IMG/VR virus record: IMGVR_UViG_3300034072_000318
Coordinates: 1-45,692 of that record
Origin: a virus
Direction: 5' to 3' (one strand)
Length of the DNA: 45,692 nucleotides
Shown here: positions 21,299 through 26,783 of the stretch, piece by piece
How the letters are laid out: each line of letters opens with the position of its first letter
Position numbering within the stretch: the first letter of the stretch is position 1
Notes under the pieces: generated by a model
The model's database searches: none
Seen by the model: the letters and a program-made list of their open reading frames with translations, nothing else
Told to the model about the DNA's origin: nothing
Position numbers and translations under genes: made by a program

Positions 21299-21320
21299 AT
21301 TGTAGCATGGGCTACTGACA
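21299..21320 (-). promoter_or_regulatory. box promoter TGTCAG-N10-TACAAT
   Basis: For the 20850-21269 gene. The box sits in the middle of the 22-bp palindrome 21309-21330. Confidence 0.75.
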
Positions 21321-21330
21321 TCAGTAGCCC
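21309..21330 (-). repeat. 22-bp palindrome around the box
   Basis: GGGCTACTGA - CA - TCAGTAGCCC, two perfect 10-bp arms. It could be a terminator of the 21342-21488 gene or an operator for an activator. Confidence 0.65.
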
Positions 21331-21341
21331 AATACATTTAT

Positions 21342-21488
21342 TTATTTAGCAGGTGCGCTAGTCCAGCGCTCTTTGCCATTGACATCAAGGAGAATACGAT
21401 TCACGCCGCTTGGGTGATTATCAACCGCCTTGATTATTCCTGTGATACCACTTTGAGTGGTTGTGAAGGTCTGTCCGACTTCCAGCAT
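21342..21488 (-). CDS. small phage protein (beta, MLEVGQTFT type)
   Basis: 48 residues: MLEVGQTFTTTQSGITGIIKAV...VNGKERWTSAPAK (shown in parts). Such a GQTF...SGITG...WT pattern is common in small phage beta proteins of unknown function. GAAAGGAAATAAA ribosome site. Confidence 0.65.
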   Translation of the reverse strand: MLEVGQTFTTTQSGITGIIKAVDNHPSGVNRILLDVNGKERWTSAPAK

Positions 21489-21520
21489 TTTATTTCCTTT
21501 CGTTAGTAGTTGTAGGGGAC

Positions 21521-21542
21521 ATTATACATGCCCCCTCTGACA
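21521..21542 (-). promoter_or_regulatory. box promoter TGTCAG-N10-TATAAT
   Basis: For the 21342-21488 gene; 32 nt to the start. AGGGG-CAT / ATG-CCCCT arms flank the -10 box (21514-21536). Confidence 0.8.
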
Positions 21543-21543
21543 T

Positions 21544-21681
21544 TTATAGACCGAAGTCTTGGCAAGTGAGCATTACTGCGTCATCAAGAGCCATGATCAA
21601 ATCAGCTATGGTATCTTCATCTAATTCTGATACCATGTCATTAGTCAGGCTTGATGACCATAGTGTTTTTACTTTAGCCAT
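21544..21681 (-). CDS. small hypothetical protein
   Basis: 45 residues (MAKVKTLWSSSLTNDMVSEL) with GAGGAGG upstream. Its TAA overlaps the box of the next promoter (21521-21542). Last gene of the unit that starts at 22227. Confidence 0.55.
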   Translation of the reverse strand: MAKVKTLWSSSLTNDMVSELDEDTIADLIMALDDAVMLTCQDFGL

Positions 21682-21962
21682 TATTCCTCCTCAGGATAGT
21701 AAGGGTCACACCATGAGTGTAAGTGGTGTTGTTCAACGATAGCCCATGCGGGTGCTGTATCTAATCCTTTGTAAGATACACCTTCAGGCATCTGTATTTC
21801 TCTATCTGACTCATCATCCCAATAAGCCTCGATAGCCTCGATACATGGTAGCACCATACTTTGAGGGACGGGCGGATAATGATTAGCGGATAAGTGGATA
21901 CCAATAGCAGTAGATAAATCTAAATCGCTATTGGCTAAATCGGTAGCAAAATTACTCCCCAT
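21681..21962 (-). CDS. hypothetical protein
   Basis: 93 residues from ATG 21962 with GAGGT 8 nt upstream; an in-frame ATG 22001 lacks a site. Contains Pro-rich HYPPVPQSMV and a C-terminal HHLHSWCDPYY, perhaps a metal-binding His/Cys patch. Overlaps the upstream gene by 11 nt. Confidence 0.55.
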   Translation of the reverse strand: MGSNFATDLANSDLDLSTAIGIHLSANHYPPVPQSMVLPCIEAIEAYWDDESDREIQMPEGVSYKGLDTAPAWAIVEQHHLHSWCDPYYPEEE

Positions 21963-22227
21963 CTGATAATACCTCGTTTCGTAGAGTTTCCAATTCGTCA
22001 ATAGTAGCCATCAGGTCTGCGAATTGGTCTTTAGTTAGAATTGCCTTTGTTGCGCCATCTACGGCGTTTGAGGCTACCATTGTCGCATACATGAATAACG
22101 CTTTTGCTAATTCATCTTGAGATAAATTATTGTGTTCATGGCAGATAAATTGGGCAAGACCCATTGACTCATCTTCCATAATTGCTTTTTCAGTTGCCTG
22201 AATTAGAGCGGTTGCGGTGCTTATCAT
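21952..22227 (-). CDS. hypothetical helical protein
   Basis: 91 residues, MISTATALIQATEKAI start, acidic and all-helical. First gene of the three-gene unit from promoter 22259-22280. Confidence 0.6.
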   Translation of the reverse strand: MISTATALIQATEKAIMEDESMGLAQFICHEHNNLSQDELAKALFMYATMVASNAVDGATKAILTKDQFADLMATIDELETLRNEVLSDGE

Positions 22228-22249
22228 TTATTTTCCTTTCGTTTTTGTT

Positions 22250-22275
22250 GAGGGCTAGATTATAGCCTAGCCCTC
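22250..22275 (-). repeat. inverted repeat flanking a -10 box
   Basis: GAGGGCTAG and CTAGCCCTC, perfect 9-bp arms with TATAAT in the loop. Confidence 0.65.
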
Positions 22276-22280
22276 TGACA
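22259..22280 (-). promoter_or_regulatory. box promoter TGTCAG-N10-TATAAT
   Basis: For the unit 22227 to 21544; 31 nt to the start codon. The -10 box sits in the loop of the 22250-22275 inverted repeat. Confidence 0.8.
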
Positions 22281-22283
22281 TTT

Positions 22284-22538
22284 TTAGGCGAGGGCTAAAA
22301 TAGCCTGAGTTGCGCCTAAGTTGATAATGTCTAACTCGTCTTGTAATTCTTTACGAGTCATCTGATTAATGTCACCAATTACGCTATGAACCATGTCAGC
22401 ATGGAATAATTCCAATACATCTTTCGGCATGGAAACAATTTGCGGATAGAAAGAACCCATTGGGTCAATTAGGGATACGAATTCAACACCATCAACGGAT
22501 ACTGAAAATCTAGCCCAGTTAGTTGTATCTAAAGACAT
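22284..22538 (-). CDS. hypothetical protein
   Basis: 84 residues, MSLDTTNWARFSVSVDGVEF start; FYPQIVSMPKDVLELFHADMV is a beta-helix pattern. Ribosome site GAAAGGAAAAAATAA. Single-gene unit. Confidence 0.6.
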   Translation of the reverse strand: MSLDTTNWARFSVSVDGVEFVSLIDPMGSFYPQIVSMPKDVLELFHADMVHSVIGDINQMTRKELQDELDIINLGATQAILALA

Positions 22539-22572
22539 TTATTTTTTCCTTTCGTTTGTCGTTAGGTCAGGA

Positions 22573-22594
22573 ATTATACACTAAATTACTGACA
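22573..22594 (-). promoter_or_regulatory. box promoter TGTCAG-N10-TATAAT
   Basis: For the 22284-22538 gene; 34 nt to the start. Confidence 0.8.
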
Positions 22595-22598
22595 TTAT

Positions 22599-22622
22599 CA
22601 CGCCGAGCTTCGGCGTGTTTTT
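22599..22622 (+). terminator. hairpin with T-run on the + strand
   Basis: CACGCCGA / TCGGCGTG with a 3-nt loop followed by TTTTT on the + strand. Oriented against the surrounding leftward genes, so it may be bidirectional or block antisense transcription. Confidence 0.5.
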
Positions 22623-22636
22623 GTGAAGAATCTCAC

Positions 22637-22670
22637 AAAATTCAGGGCATTTTTAATTTGACTCGTAACT
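22637..22670 (+). repeat. 34-bp intergenic core, copy 8
   Basis: AAAATTCAGGGCATTTTT ... GACTCGTAACT; TGCGGGCC begins 28 bp after CGTAAC. Confidence 0.75.
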
Positions 22671-22704
22671 GCGTTTTGCGCCACTCTCCTTTGCGGGCCG
22701 AGAT

Positions 22705-22836
22705 CTATTCTGTCAAATCAAAACGCTTTTTGTGTTTAGATTTTCTTTTATAAATTTTCTTTGATGGAATTGGTTGCGCCGCATTACTACGGCGCAGCTC
22801 CAAAACTTTTTTAATTCGAGGTAAATTTTGGAACAT
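22705..22836 (-). CDS. small basic protein
   Basis: 43 residues, Lys/Arg-rich (SKKIYKRKSKHKKRF), starting inside the end of the preceding gene (26-nt overlap). Likely nucleic-acid-binding by charge. No strong ribosome site, so less certain. Confidence 0.5.
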   Translation of the reverse strand: MFQNLPRIKKVLELRRSNAAQPIPSKKIYKRKSKHKKRFDLTE

Positions 22837-23002
22837 GATAATTGCTCGCTTTGTGAAATCTTACAACATCAAATCGCTCATTGTCTTTTGCGAACATCTC
22901 CGCAAAATCATTTACCATTTTAGAAAAAACAGCAGGGTGAGTTTTATCTGAAACATAGGCGAGAATTCTCGCCGTTTCAACATAGTCTTTTCGTGTCATC
23001 AT
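22811..23002 (-). CDS. hypothetical helical protein
   Basis: 63 residues beginning MMTRKDYVETARILAYVSDK; similar short helical phage proteins with RKDYVETA or YVKTA exist. One of five genes in a coupled unit that starts at 23362. Confidence 0.65.
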   Translation of the reverse strand: MMTRKDYVETARILAYVSDKTHPAVFSKMVNDFAEMFAKDNERFDVVRFHKASNYHVPKFTSN

Positions 23003-23003
23003 T

Positions 23004-23153
23004 TTAGTTCGTTTCCTTATCTACTGAGTGGAATACTTCAAACTTCTTTAGGTCGCTTTCAGGAAGCGCAAGAAAAACTTTTTGTAAATCAAACACCGCT
23101 TTGATGTCGGTGTCTGATTCGCTTTCAAAAGTTAGCAAAAGAATTTTAGTCAT
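23004..23153 (-). CDS. small hypothetical protein
   Basis: 49 residues: MTKILLLTFESESDTDIKA start, alpha/beta character. Its ATG overlaps the TAA of the next gene upstream. Function unknown. Confidence 0.55.
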   Translation of the reverse strand: MTKILLLTFESESDTDIKAVFDLQKVFLALPESDLKKFEVFHSVDKETN

Positions 23154-23362
23154 TAGAGAGCCTCTCTACTAGTAAAGAGTTCGGGTTCGGAAAGCAATCC
23201 GTTATCCCAAATAACTTCTCCATCATCAAGGATTAGAGAATAAGGATTACAAATACAATCCTCAAAATCAAAATCCTCGCCATTAGTCCAATACTGGACA
23301 CCGACACCATTACACAAATCGCAATTAGCGATTAGTTTTAGAGCATAATCTAATTTACTCAT
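23153..23362 (-). CDS. small Cys-containing protein
   Basis: 69 residues with CDLCNG (14-17) and CIC (about 36-38), a four-Cys pattern consistent with a zinc ribbon. The C-terminus is acidic with Trp. First gene of the unit from promoter 23394-23415. Confidence 0.6.
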   Translation of the reverse strand: MSKLDYALKLIANCDLCNGVGVQYWTNGEDFDFEDCICNPYSLILDDGEVIWDNGLLSEPELFTSREAL

Positions 23363-23491
23363 TTAGTTTTCCTTTCGTTCGTTGTTGTTGATAATTGTAG
23401 CGGAAGCCACCGACAAAATTGCGGTGAGGTTTTGCTGGCGTGTCGCCTCACGCTCAGCCTTGACATAGTTGCGAAAATCGATCAAATCCAT
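23363..23491 (-). CDS. small hypothetical protein carrying the next promoter
   Basis: 42 residues (MDLIDFRNYVKAEREATRQQ), GAGGAG upstream. The TGTCGG box, -10 element and ribosome site of the next gene are all embedded in its 3' coding half. Confidence 0.55.
   Translation of the reverse strand: MDLIDFRNYVKAEREATRQQNLTAILSVASATIINNNERKEN
23394..23415 (-). promoter_or_regulatory. box promoter TGTCGG-N10-TACAAT
   Basis: For the unit 23362 to 22705; lies within the coding end of the preceding gene. 31 nt to the start. Confidence 0.7.
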
Positions 23492-23494
23492 TTT

Positions 23495-23689
23495 TTACTC
23501 CTCTACTTTCACGGCTACAGTAGCCCATTTATGACCATTGAAACGGATAGCATACGCATTATAGCCGTCAAGCCAGATGTCGTCACGCTTTTCGGCAAAA
23601 TTAATCTCGCCGTATTGGTATTTTCTCGACATTGAGCGAGGGTAGTAAATCTGACCCACTAGCAGGTCTTCAATTGAATAAGTTTTCAT
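23495..23689 (-). CDS. hypothetical beta protein
   Basis: 64 residues (MKTYSIEDLLVGQIYYPRS start) with beta strands, similar to small phage SH3-like or ssDNA-binding-like folds by pattern only. GAAAGGAAAACT ribosome site. Confidence 0.6.
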   Translation of the reverse strand: MKTYSIEDLLVGQIYYPRSMSRKYQYGEINFAEKRDDIWLDGYNAYAIRFNGHKWATVAVKVEE

Positions 23690-23717
23690 CTAAGTTTTCC
23701 TTTCGTTTATTGGTTAG

Positions 23718-23739
23718 ATTATAACAGAGGGGGCTGACA
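23718..23739 (-). promoter_or_regulatory. box promoter TGTCAG-N10-TATAAT
   Basis: For the 23495-23689 gene; 28 nt to the start. Confidence 0.8.
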
Positions 23740-23740
23740 T

Positions 23741-23872
23741 CTAGAATTCTAAAATCCCGTAGTGTTTTTCAAATTCCTCAATAGTCATAATTCCTTTATA
23801 CTCATCACAAAATCCGCAAATTCGGACATCATCAGAGAAGGTAGTTTCGCAGAAGCAACAAATTTTTTTCAT
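23741..23872 (-). CDS. zinc-ribbon microprotein
   Basis: 43 residues with CCFC (5-8) and CGFC (19-22), a rubredoxin-like zinc ribbon, plus an amphipathic helix (EEFEKHYGI). GAAAGGA ribosome site and own promoter. Confidence 0.65.
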   Translation of the reverse strand: MKKICCFCETTFSDDVRICGFCDEYKGIMTIEEFEKHYGILEF

Positions 23873-23900
23873 TTAGTTTTCCTTTCTTTATTGTGCCGTT

Positions 23901-23922
23901 ATACTATCATGAGCCACCGACA
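23901..23922 (-). promoter_or_regulatory. box promoter TGTCGG-N10-TAGTAT
   Basis: For the 23741-23872 gene; 28 nt to the start. Confidence 0.7.
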
Positions 23923-23986
23923 TTTTTCAAATTAGCTGAGGCATTTTCTAAAATAATAAGACGGCGTGTTGTGTGGGAAATCTCAC

Positions 23987-24020
23987 AAATTTCGGGAAAT
24001 CGGACATAATGTACGTAACA
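23987..24020 (+). repeat. 34-bp intergenic core, copy 9
   Basis: AAATTTCGGGAAATCGG ... GTACGTAACA, one base shorter in its left half. The GC hairpin after it is perfect: GCCCGCAC / GTGCGGGC, with TGCGGGCC 28 bp after CGTAAC. Confidence 0.75.
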
Positions 24021-24080
24021 GACAAATCGCCCGCACAACTGTGCGGGCCTAGCGCCTTTTGTCAAGGCGACACGCCGATA

Positions 24081-24167
24081 CTATGATGCGAGATACATCA
24101 CAAAAGCAAAGCCTAGCCCTACGCACATTAACAATAGGGCGGCGGTTTGAATAAGTTGCCAGATCAT
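24081..24167 (-). CDS. single-TM microprotein
   Basis: 28 residues with one membrane helix (LIQTAALLLMCVGLGFAFVM) and GGAGG 7 nt before ATG 24167. Overlaps the preceding gene by ATGA. Function unknown. Confidence 0.5.
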   Translation of the reverse strand: MIWQLIQTAALLLMCVGLGFAFVMYLAS

Positions 24168-24337
24168 ACTAACTCCTCCAATTCGTCTAATTCTTCCAAT
24201 TCTAATTCATGCTCTAGCAATTCGTCAAGAGATAAATCTCTCTCGGTTTCGTATTCGTCAAACTCTACATAAGACCCGCTCTGAATAGTTTCGTATTTAT
24301 ACTCATTAGAGTTTCTTTCCCATGACATCTGATACAT
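24164..24337 (-). CDS. small acidic protein
   Basis: 57 residues, highly acidic C-terminus (ELELEELDELEEL), possible coiled coil or DNA mimic. Its promoter lies in the upstream gene; GGAG ribosome site. DNA mimicry is speculation. Confidence 0.55.
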   Translation of the reverse strand: MYQMSWERNSNEYKYETIQSGSYVEFDEYETERDLSLDELLEHELELEELDELEELV

Positions 24338-24348
24338 TTATTTCTCCT

Positions 24349-24492
24349 TTACTTTCTGTTCTTGTAAATCTTATACGCTACCACTGACACCGCTACAATT
24401 CCCATAAGTAGCCATGAAACTGAGGCGTATCCTTGCGCTCCGCTAATGTGAAGCCCGAAGGAGTCTAATTCTATACTGAGGTATCTATCCAT
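24349..24492 (-). CDS. small membrane protein
   Basis: 47 residues with one TM helix near the C-terminus (SWLLMGIVAVSVVAY) and a basic tail (KIYKNRK). GGAATAAAA upstream. The promoter for the next gene is embedded in its 3' end. Confidence 0.5.
   Translation of the reverse strand: MDRYLSIELDSFGLHISGAQGYASVSWLLMGIVAVSVVAYKIYKNRK
24368..24389 (-). promoter_or_regulatory. box promoter TGTCAG-N10-TAAGAT
   Basis: For the 24337 gene; inside the coding end of the 24349-24492 gene. Confidence 0.65.
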
Positions 24493-24506
24493 TATCTTTT
24501 ATTCCT

Positions 24507-24581
24507 TTACTTTCTGATTAACTCTATTACAAGCATTATAAACGCTGGCACTGACAAAACAAGACCGACTATCTCAACCAT
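24507..24581 (-). CDS. tiny membrane protein
   Basis: 24 residues, a single hydrophobic helix (IVGLVLSVPAFIMLVIELI). The promoter for the next gene overlaps its coding sequence, so this may instead be a leader region. TAATG coupling supports translation. Confidence 0.4.
   Translation of the reverse strand: MVEIVGLVLSVPAFIMLVIELIRK
24535..24556 (-). promoter_or_regulatory. box promoter TGTCAG-N10-TATAAT
   Basis: For the 24349-24492 gene; 42 nt to the start, the longest leader in the set. Confidence 0.7.
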
Positions 24582-24691
24582 TATGCTACACACTCACAAG
24601 TTTCTACATCATAGTTATCTTCATCTCCCCAAAAGATGAAGCCAGCTCCATTACATTCATTACATTCAACTTTAGTTATTGCGTTTAGCAT
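24581..24691 (-). CDS. zinc-finger microprotein
   Basis: 36 residues with CNECNGAG (10-13) and CEC (32-34), a DnaJ-like CxxCxGxG knuckle. GAAAGGAAAT ribosome site. Function unknown. Confidence 0.55.
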   Translation of the reverse strand: MLNAITKVECNECNGAGFIFWGDEDNYDVETCECVA

Positions 24692-24712
24692 TTCTTTATT
24701 TCCTTTCATTTC

Positions 24713-24871
24713 CTAGAGTGTAGCGTCTGCTACTGACATTTCCTCTATGGTGTAGCCATTGGCTACTAGAGTTTCCATGAGGTAGTTGATAGACCACTCA
24801 TTGAGCATGAGGCGGTCATTAACGGAAACAAAGTTTCCTTCTTTTTCTGCGGTATAACTTAGTGATAACAT
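24713..24871 (-). CDS. small hypothetical protein
   Basis: 52 residues (MLSLSYTAEKEGNFVSVNDR start). GAAAGGATAATT upstream. The TGTCAG box of the next promoter encodes part of its C-terminus (EEMSVADATL). Confidence 0.55.
   Translation of the reverse strand: MLSLSYTAEKEGNFVSVNDRLMLNEWSINYLMETLVANGYTIEEMSVADATL
24717..24738 (-). promoter_or_regulatory. box promoter TGTCAG-N10-TACACT
   Basis: For the 24691 gene, overlapping the coding end of the preceding gene; 25 nt to the start. Confidence 0.65.
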
Positions 24872-24899
24872 TTAATTATCCTTTCTTTCTAATACTGGT

Positions 24900-24921
24900 A
24901 ATTTATCATGAGGGACTGACA
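24900..24921 (-). promoter_or_regulatory. box promoter TGTCAG-N10-TAAATT
   Basis: For the 24713-24871 gene; 28 nt to the start. Confidence 0.65.
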
Positions 24922-24943
24922 TTTTCAATCCGACACGCCGTGT

Positions 24944-25066
24944 CTAATTGTGAGCCTTGTCACAATCGTGCTTGAAATAGACTTGATAGCCCCATACTGG
25001 GCAGGTCTTATATTCGGCGGGATTAACGATAAGGTAATCATTTTTACTTTCATATATGGTGTTCAT
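24944..25066 (-). CDS. small hypothetical protein
   Basis: 40 residues with two Cys and His (TCPVWGY, HDCDKAH). GAAAGGTTC upstream of ATG 25066. First gene of the leftward block. Confidence 0.55.
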   Translation of the reverse strand: MNTIYESKNDYLIVNPAEYKTCPVWGYQVYFKHDCDKAHN

Positions 25067-25097
25067 CTATTGAACCTTTCTACTATCTAATAATTAA

Positions 25098-25119
25098 ATG
25101 CTATACCCCCCCACTGACA
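25098..25119 (-). promoter_or_regulatory. box promoter TGTCAG-N10-TAGCAT
   Basis: First leftward promoter, serving 25066; 31 nt to the start. The -10 box is the weakest of the set. Confidence 0.6.
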
Positions 25120-25172
25120 TTTACCACCAGACAAATGCCAATAAATCGGACATCTGTAATGTGAATCACATA

Positions 25173-25188
25173 TGTTTCATGTGAAACA
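25173..25188 (+). other. parS-like site 1
   Basis: TGTTTCATGTGAAACA matches the bacterial parS consensus TGTTTCACGTGAAACA at 15 of 16 positions. It lies inside a 22-bp palindrome (25170-25191). No ParB gene is visible, so host ParB may bind it. Confidence 0.75.
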
Positions 25189-25304
25189 TATCACATATGG
25201 GCGCAGTATTGGTACAAATCGGACATCGTATAACTGTGCATCATACAAAATAAAATTATATTAACATTTTTAGAAATCTAATTTTATAGTCGACTAGAAT
25301 AATT

Positions 25305-25320
25305 TGTTTAACGTGAAACA
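25305..25320 (+). other. parS-like site 2
   Basis: TGTTTAACGTGAAACA, also 15 of 16 to the parS consensus (C to A at position 6). It lies 132 bp from site 1 in the divergent intergenic region. Confidence 0.75.
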
Positions 25321-25359
25321 TCGTTATTAAACATTTGGGGCGGGAAATAAAAACCATGA

Positions 25360-25365
25360 TAAAAT
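25360..25365 (+). promoter_or_regulatory. -10 box, predicted leaderless promoter
   Basis: TAAAAT ends 9 nt before ATG 25375; no Shine-Dalgarno sequence is seen. Confidence 0.45.
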
Positions 25366-25374
25366 AATCTCAGT

Positions 25375-25656
25375 ATGAAGAGTGAGAAACTCTCAATTGC
25401 TAAAAGGAAAGCAGAATTATACAAATATCTGCGAAACCTTAAAGAGTCTTCTCCCTGTGCAGATTGTGGATCGTATTATCCATACTACGTAATGGACTTC
25501 GATCATGTTCGTGGCAAGAAGCACAAAAATGTAATGGAATTAGTTCCAACTCTTAGCAAAAAGAAAATAGATGAAGAAATCGCAAAGTGCGAGATAGTGT
25601 GTTCAAATTGTCATAGAGAACGTACACACTTTAGAAAACAAAAAAAGGCGGGATAA
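25375..25656 (+). CDS. HNH endonuclease-like protein
   Basis: 93 residues with CADCG, a MDFDHVRGKK motif (Asp/His pair) and CEIVCSNCHRERT (zinc Cys and second His). The order C..C-DH-C..C-H is the zinc-bound HNH fold. Probably a homing or free-standing nuclease. First rightward gene after the parS-like sites. Confidence 0.8.
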   Translation: MKSEKLSIAKRKAELYKYLRNLKESSPCADCGSYYPYYVMDFDHVRGKKHKNVMELVPTLSKKKIDEEIAKCEIVCSNCHRERTHFRKQKKAG

Positions 25657-25740
25657 ATGGATATCCTCGGAACACTTTCTCTAATAGGCTTTATAGCTTA
25701 TATTCTATATTTCGTAGTAATTAAGAATCCAAAGGAATAA
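25657..25740 (+). CDS. single-TM microprotein
   Basis: 27 residues, one membrane helix (LGTLSLIGFIAYILYFVV). Starts directly after the HNH stop and shares TAATG with the next gene. Confidence 0.5.
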   Translation: MDILGTLSLIGFIAYILYFVVIKNPKE

Positions 25741-25847
25741 TGGAAATAGCATTTCTAATTGGATGTATCTCTGGAATAATTGTTATAGGTGCAGCTTTAA
25801 TATCTTCATTTAATGACAATAATGATCATTGGAGATATAAGGGATAA
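25740..25847 (+). CDS. single-TM microprotein
   Basis: 35 residues, one membrane helix (AFLIGCISGIIVIGAALI) and a polar tail. TAATG coupling to the preceding gene. Function unknown. Confidence 0.5.
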   Translation: MEIAFLIGCISGIIVIGAALISSFNDNNDHWRYKG

Positions 25848-25849
25848 TT

Positions 25850-26290
25850 CTAGTCAACTGAAATATATACTCCAGCTATATGAAAATTGTCGGCGGTAGT
25901 AATAATAACTGGAAAATTGTATGTAAATGGAACATCCTGGACACCAGATGCAATCTTGTCAGAACTTGATAATGTTAGTTGATTACTTCCAGTATTTACG
26001 TGTCCAGATATCTGAAAAGTACTATTGTTGTGATGTAAACATCCGTCTCTAAATGTATATGCAAATCGGGCGGGAAAAGGAAGACTCACATAATACTGTC
26101 CAGTTCCAAATGAGGTTATATTATCCATATCTACTTGTACCTCAAAGTGGACTAGATTCCCAGTCTTAATATATGTTCCAGTAAATAGGGGGGAACCATT
26201 AAATGTAGGTTGAGTTCCTCCTATTGTCCCGCCCTCAACTGTAAAGTTATCTTCCAGAGTAGTTGGAGGAGTAATACGAATTGTTGTCAT
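25850..26290 (-). CDS. tail or receptor-binding-like beta protein
   Basis: 146 residues starting MTTIRITPPTTLEDNFTVEGG. Beta-rich with GTYIKTGNLVHFEVQV and a C-terminal jelly-roll-like pattern seen in phage tail tips or small adhesins. It overlaps the preceding gene by 4 nt. Structural role is inferred from composition. Confidence 0.5.
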   Translation of the reverse strand: MTTIRITPPTTLEDNFTVEGGTIGGTQPTFNGSPLFTGTYIKTGNLVHFEVQVDMDNITSFGTGQYYVSLPFPARFAYTFRDGCLHHNNSTFQISGHVNTGSNQLTLSSSDKIASGVQDVPFTYNFPVIITTADNFHIAGVYISVD

Positions 26291-26562
26291 GATCTATCTA
26301 TCTCAAATAGAGCTACTTGAACTCCATTATCTCCCACCGCATATAGGTCATCGCTCTTAGATAGCTCAATTGTAAATGATTGACCAGGATAGAGCTTATG
26401 ACCATAATTGGTGGTAGTTACGGAGGCATTGCCCAAATAGGCATATCCTACTGTTTTGATATTCTGAACTGATAGCGTACATCTTGAATCTACTGCGCTA
26501 AGTTTATTTACAAGATTTTGCGCTGTTGAATTCAAGGTTACGATTCTATGTTCGAGTTTCAT
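26287..26562 (-). CDS. small structural-like protein
   Basis: 91 residues from ATG 26562, directly after TATAAT plus 6 nt, so probably leaderless. The pattern (LGNASVTTTNYGHKLYPGQSFTIEL) recurs in phage minor structural proteins. The longer in-frame start at 26661 would lie upstream of the promoter. Confidence 0.55.
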   Translation of the reverse strand: MKLEHRIVTLNSTAQNLVNKLSAVDSRCTLSVQNIKTVGYAYLGNASVTTTNYGHKLYPGQSFTIELSKSDDLYAVGDNGVQVALFEIDRS

Positions 26563-26568
26563 ATAGAT

Positions 26569-26574
26569 ATTATA
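26569..26574 (-). promoter_or_regulatory. -10 box, predicted leaderless promoter
   Basis: TATAAT on the leftward strand, 6 nt before ATG 26562. Confidence 0.5.
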
Positions 26575-26655
26575 CCTTGATTCTCTCTTCCGCCGAGGCA
26601 CTGCATTTTGCACTTTTTTTGCAATGCGACGCAATTGCACTATATAAAGGACAAA

Positions 26656-26741
26656 TCCCAATCGGAGGCGGATCCAATTGGGACTTGCTACGCCGAAGCG
26701 TACGTACGGGGAGCAAACGGTGGGATGCTACGACCCGTACA
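26656..26741 (-). ncRNA. candidate structured small RNA
   Basis: Leftward promoter TTGACT (26771-26776) - N17 - GATACT (26748-26753) predicts a start near 26741. The transcript would form three stems: GTACGGG/CCCGTAC (26704-26740), TACGC-UUCG-GCGTA (26689-26702) and TCCCAAT/ATTGGGA (26656-26683). No ORF fits. RNA or a protein-binding region are both possible. Confidence 0.4.
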
Positions 26742-26783
26742 GATCTAAGTATCACATATGTTATTTTTTAAGTCAACTACTTT

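Larger units (their letters stand above)
26563..26783 (-). other. gene-free 221-bp intergenic region
   Basis: No gene is seen. The region carries a candidate small structured RNA (26656-26741), its promoter near 26748-26776, and the -10 box of the 26562 gene. Confidence 0.6.

Noticed and set aside
25142-25224. AAATCGGACAT repeated at 23996, 25144 and 25214, resembling the TGTCAG box in reverse
   Set aside because: No -10 hexamer at the right distance, so not called as promoters; may be box relatives.
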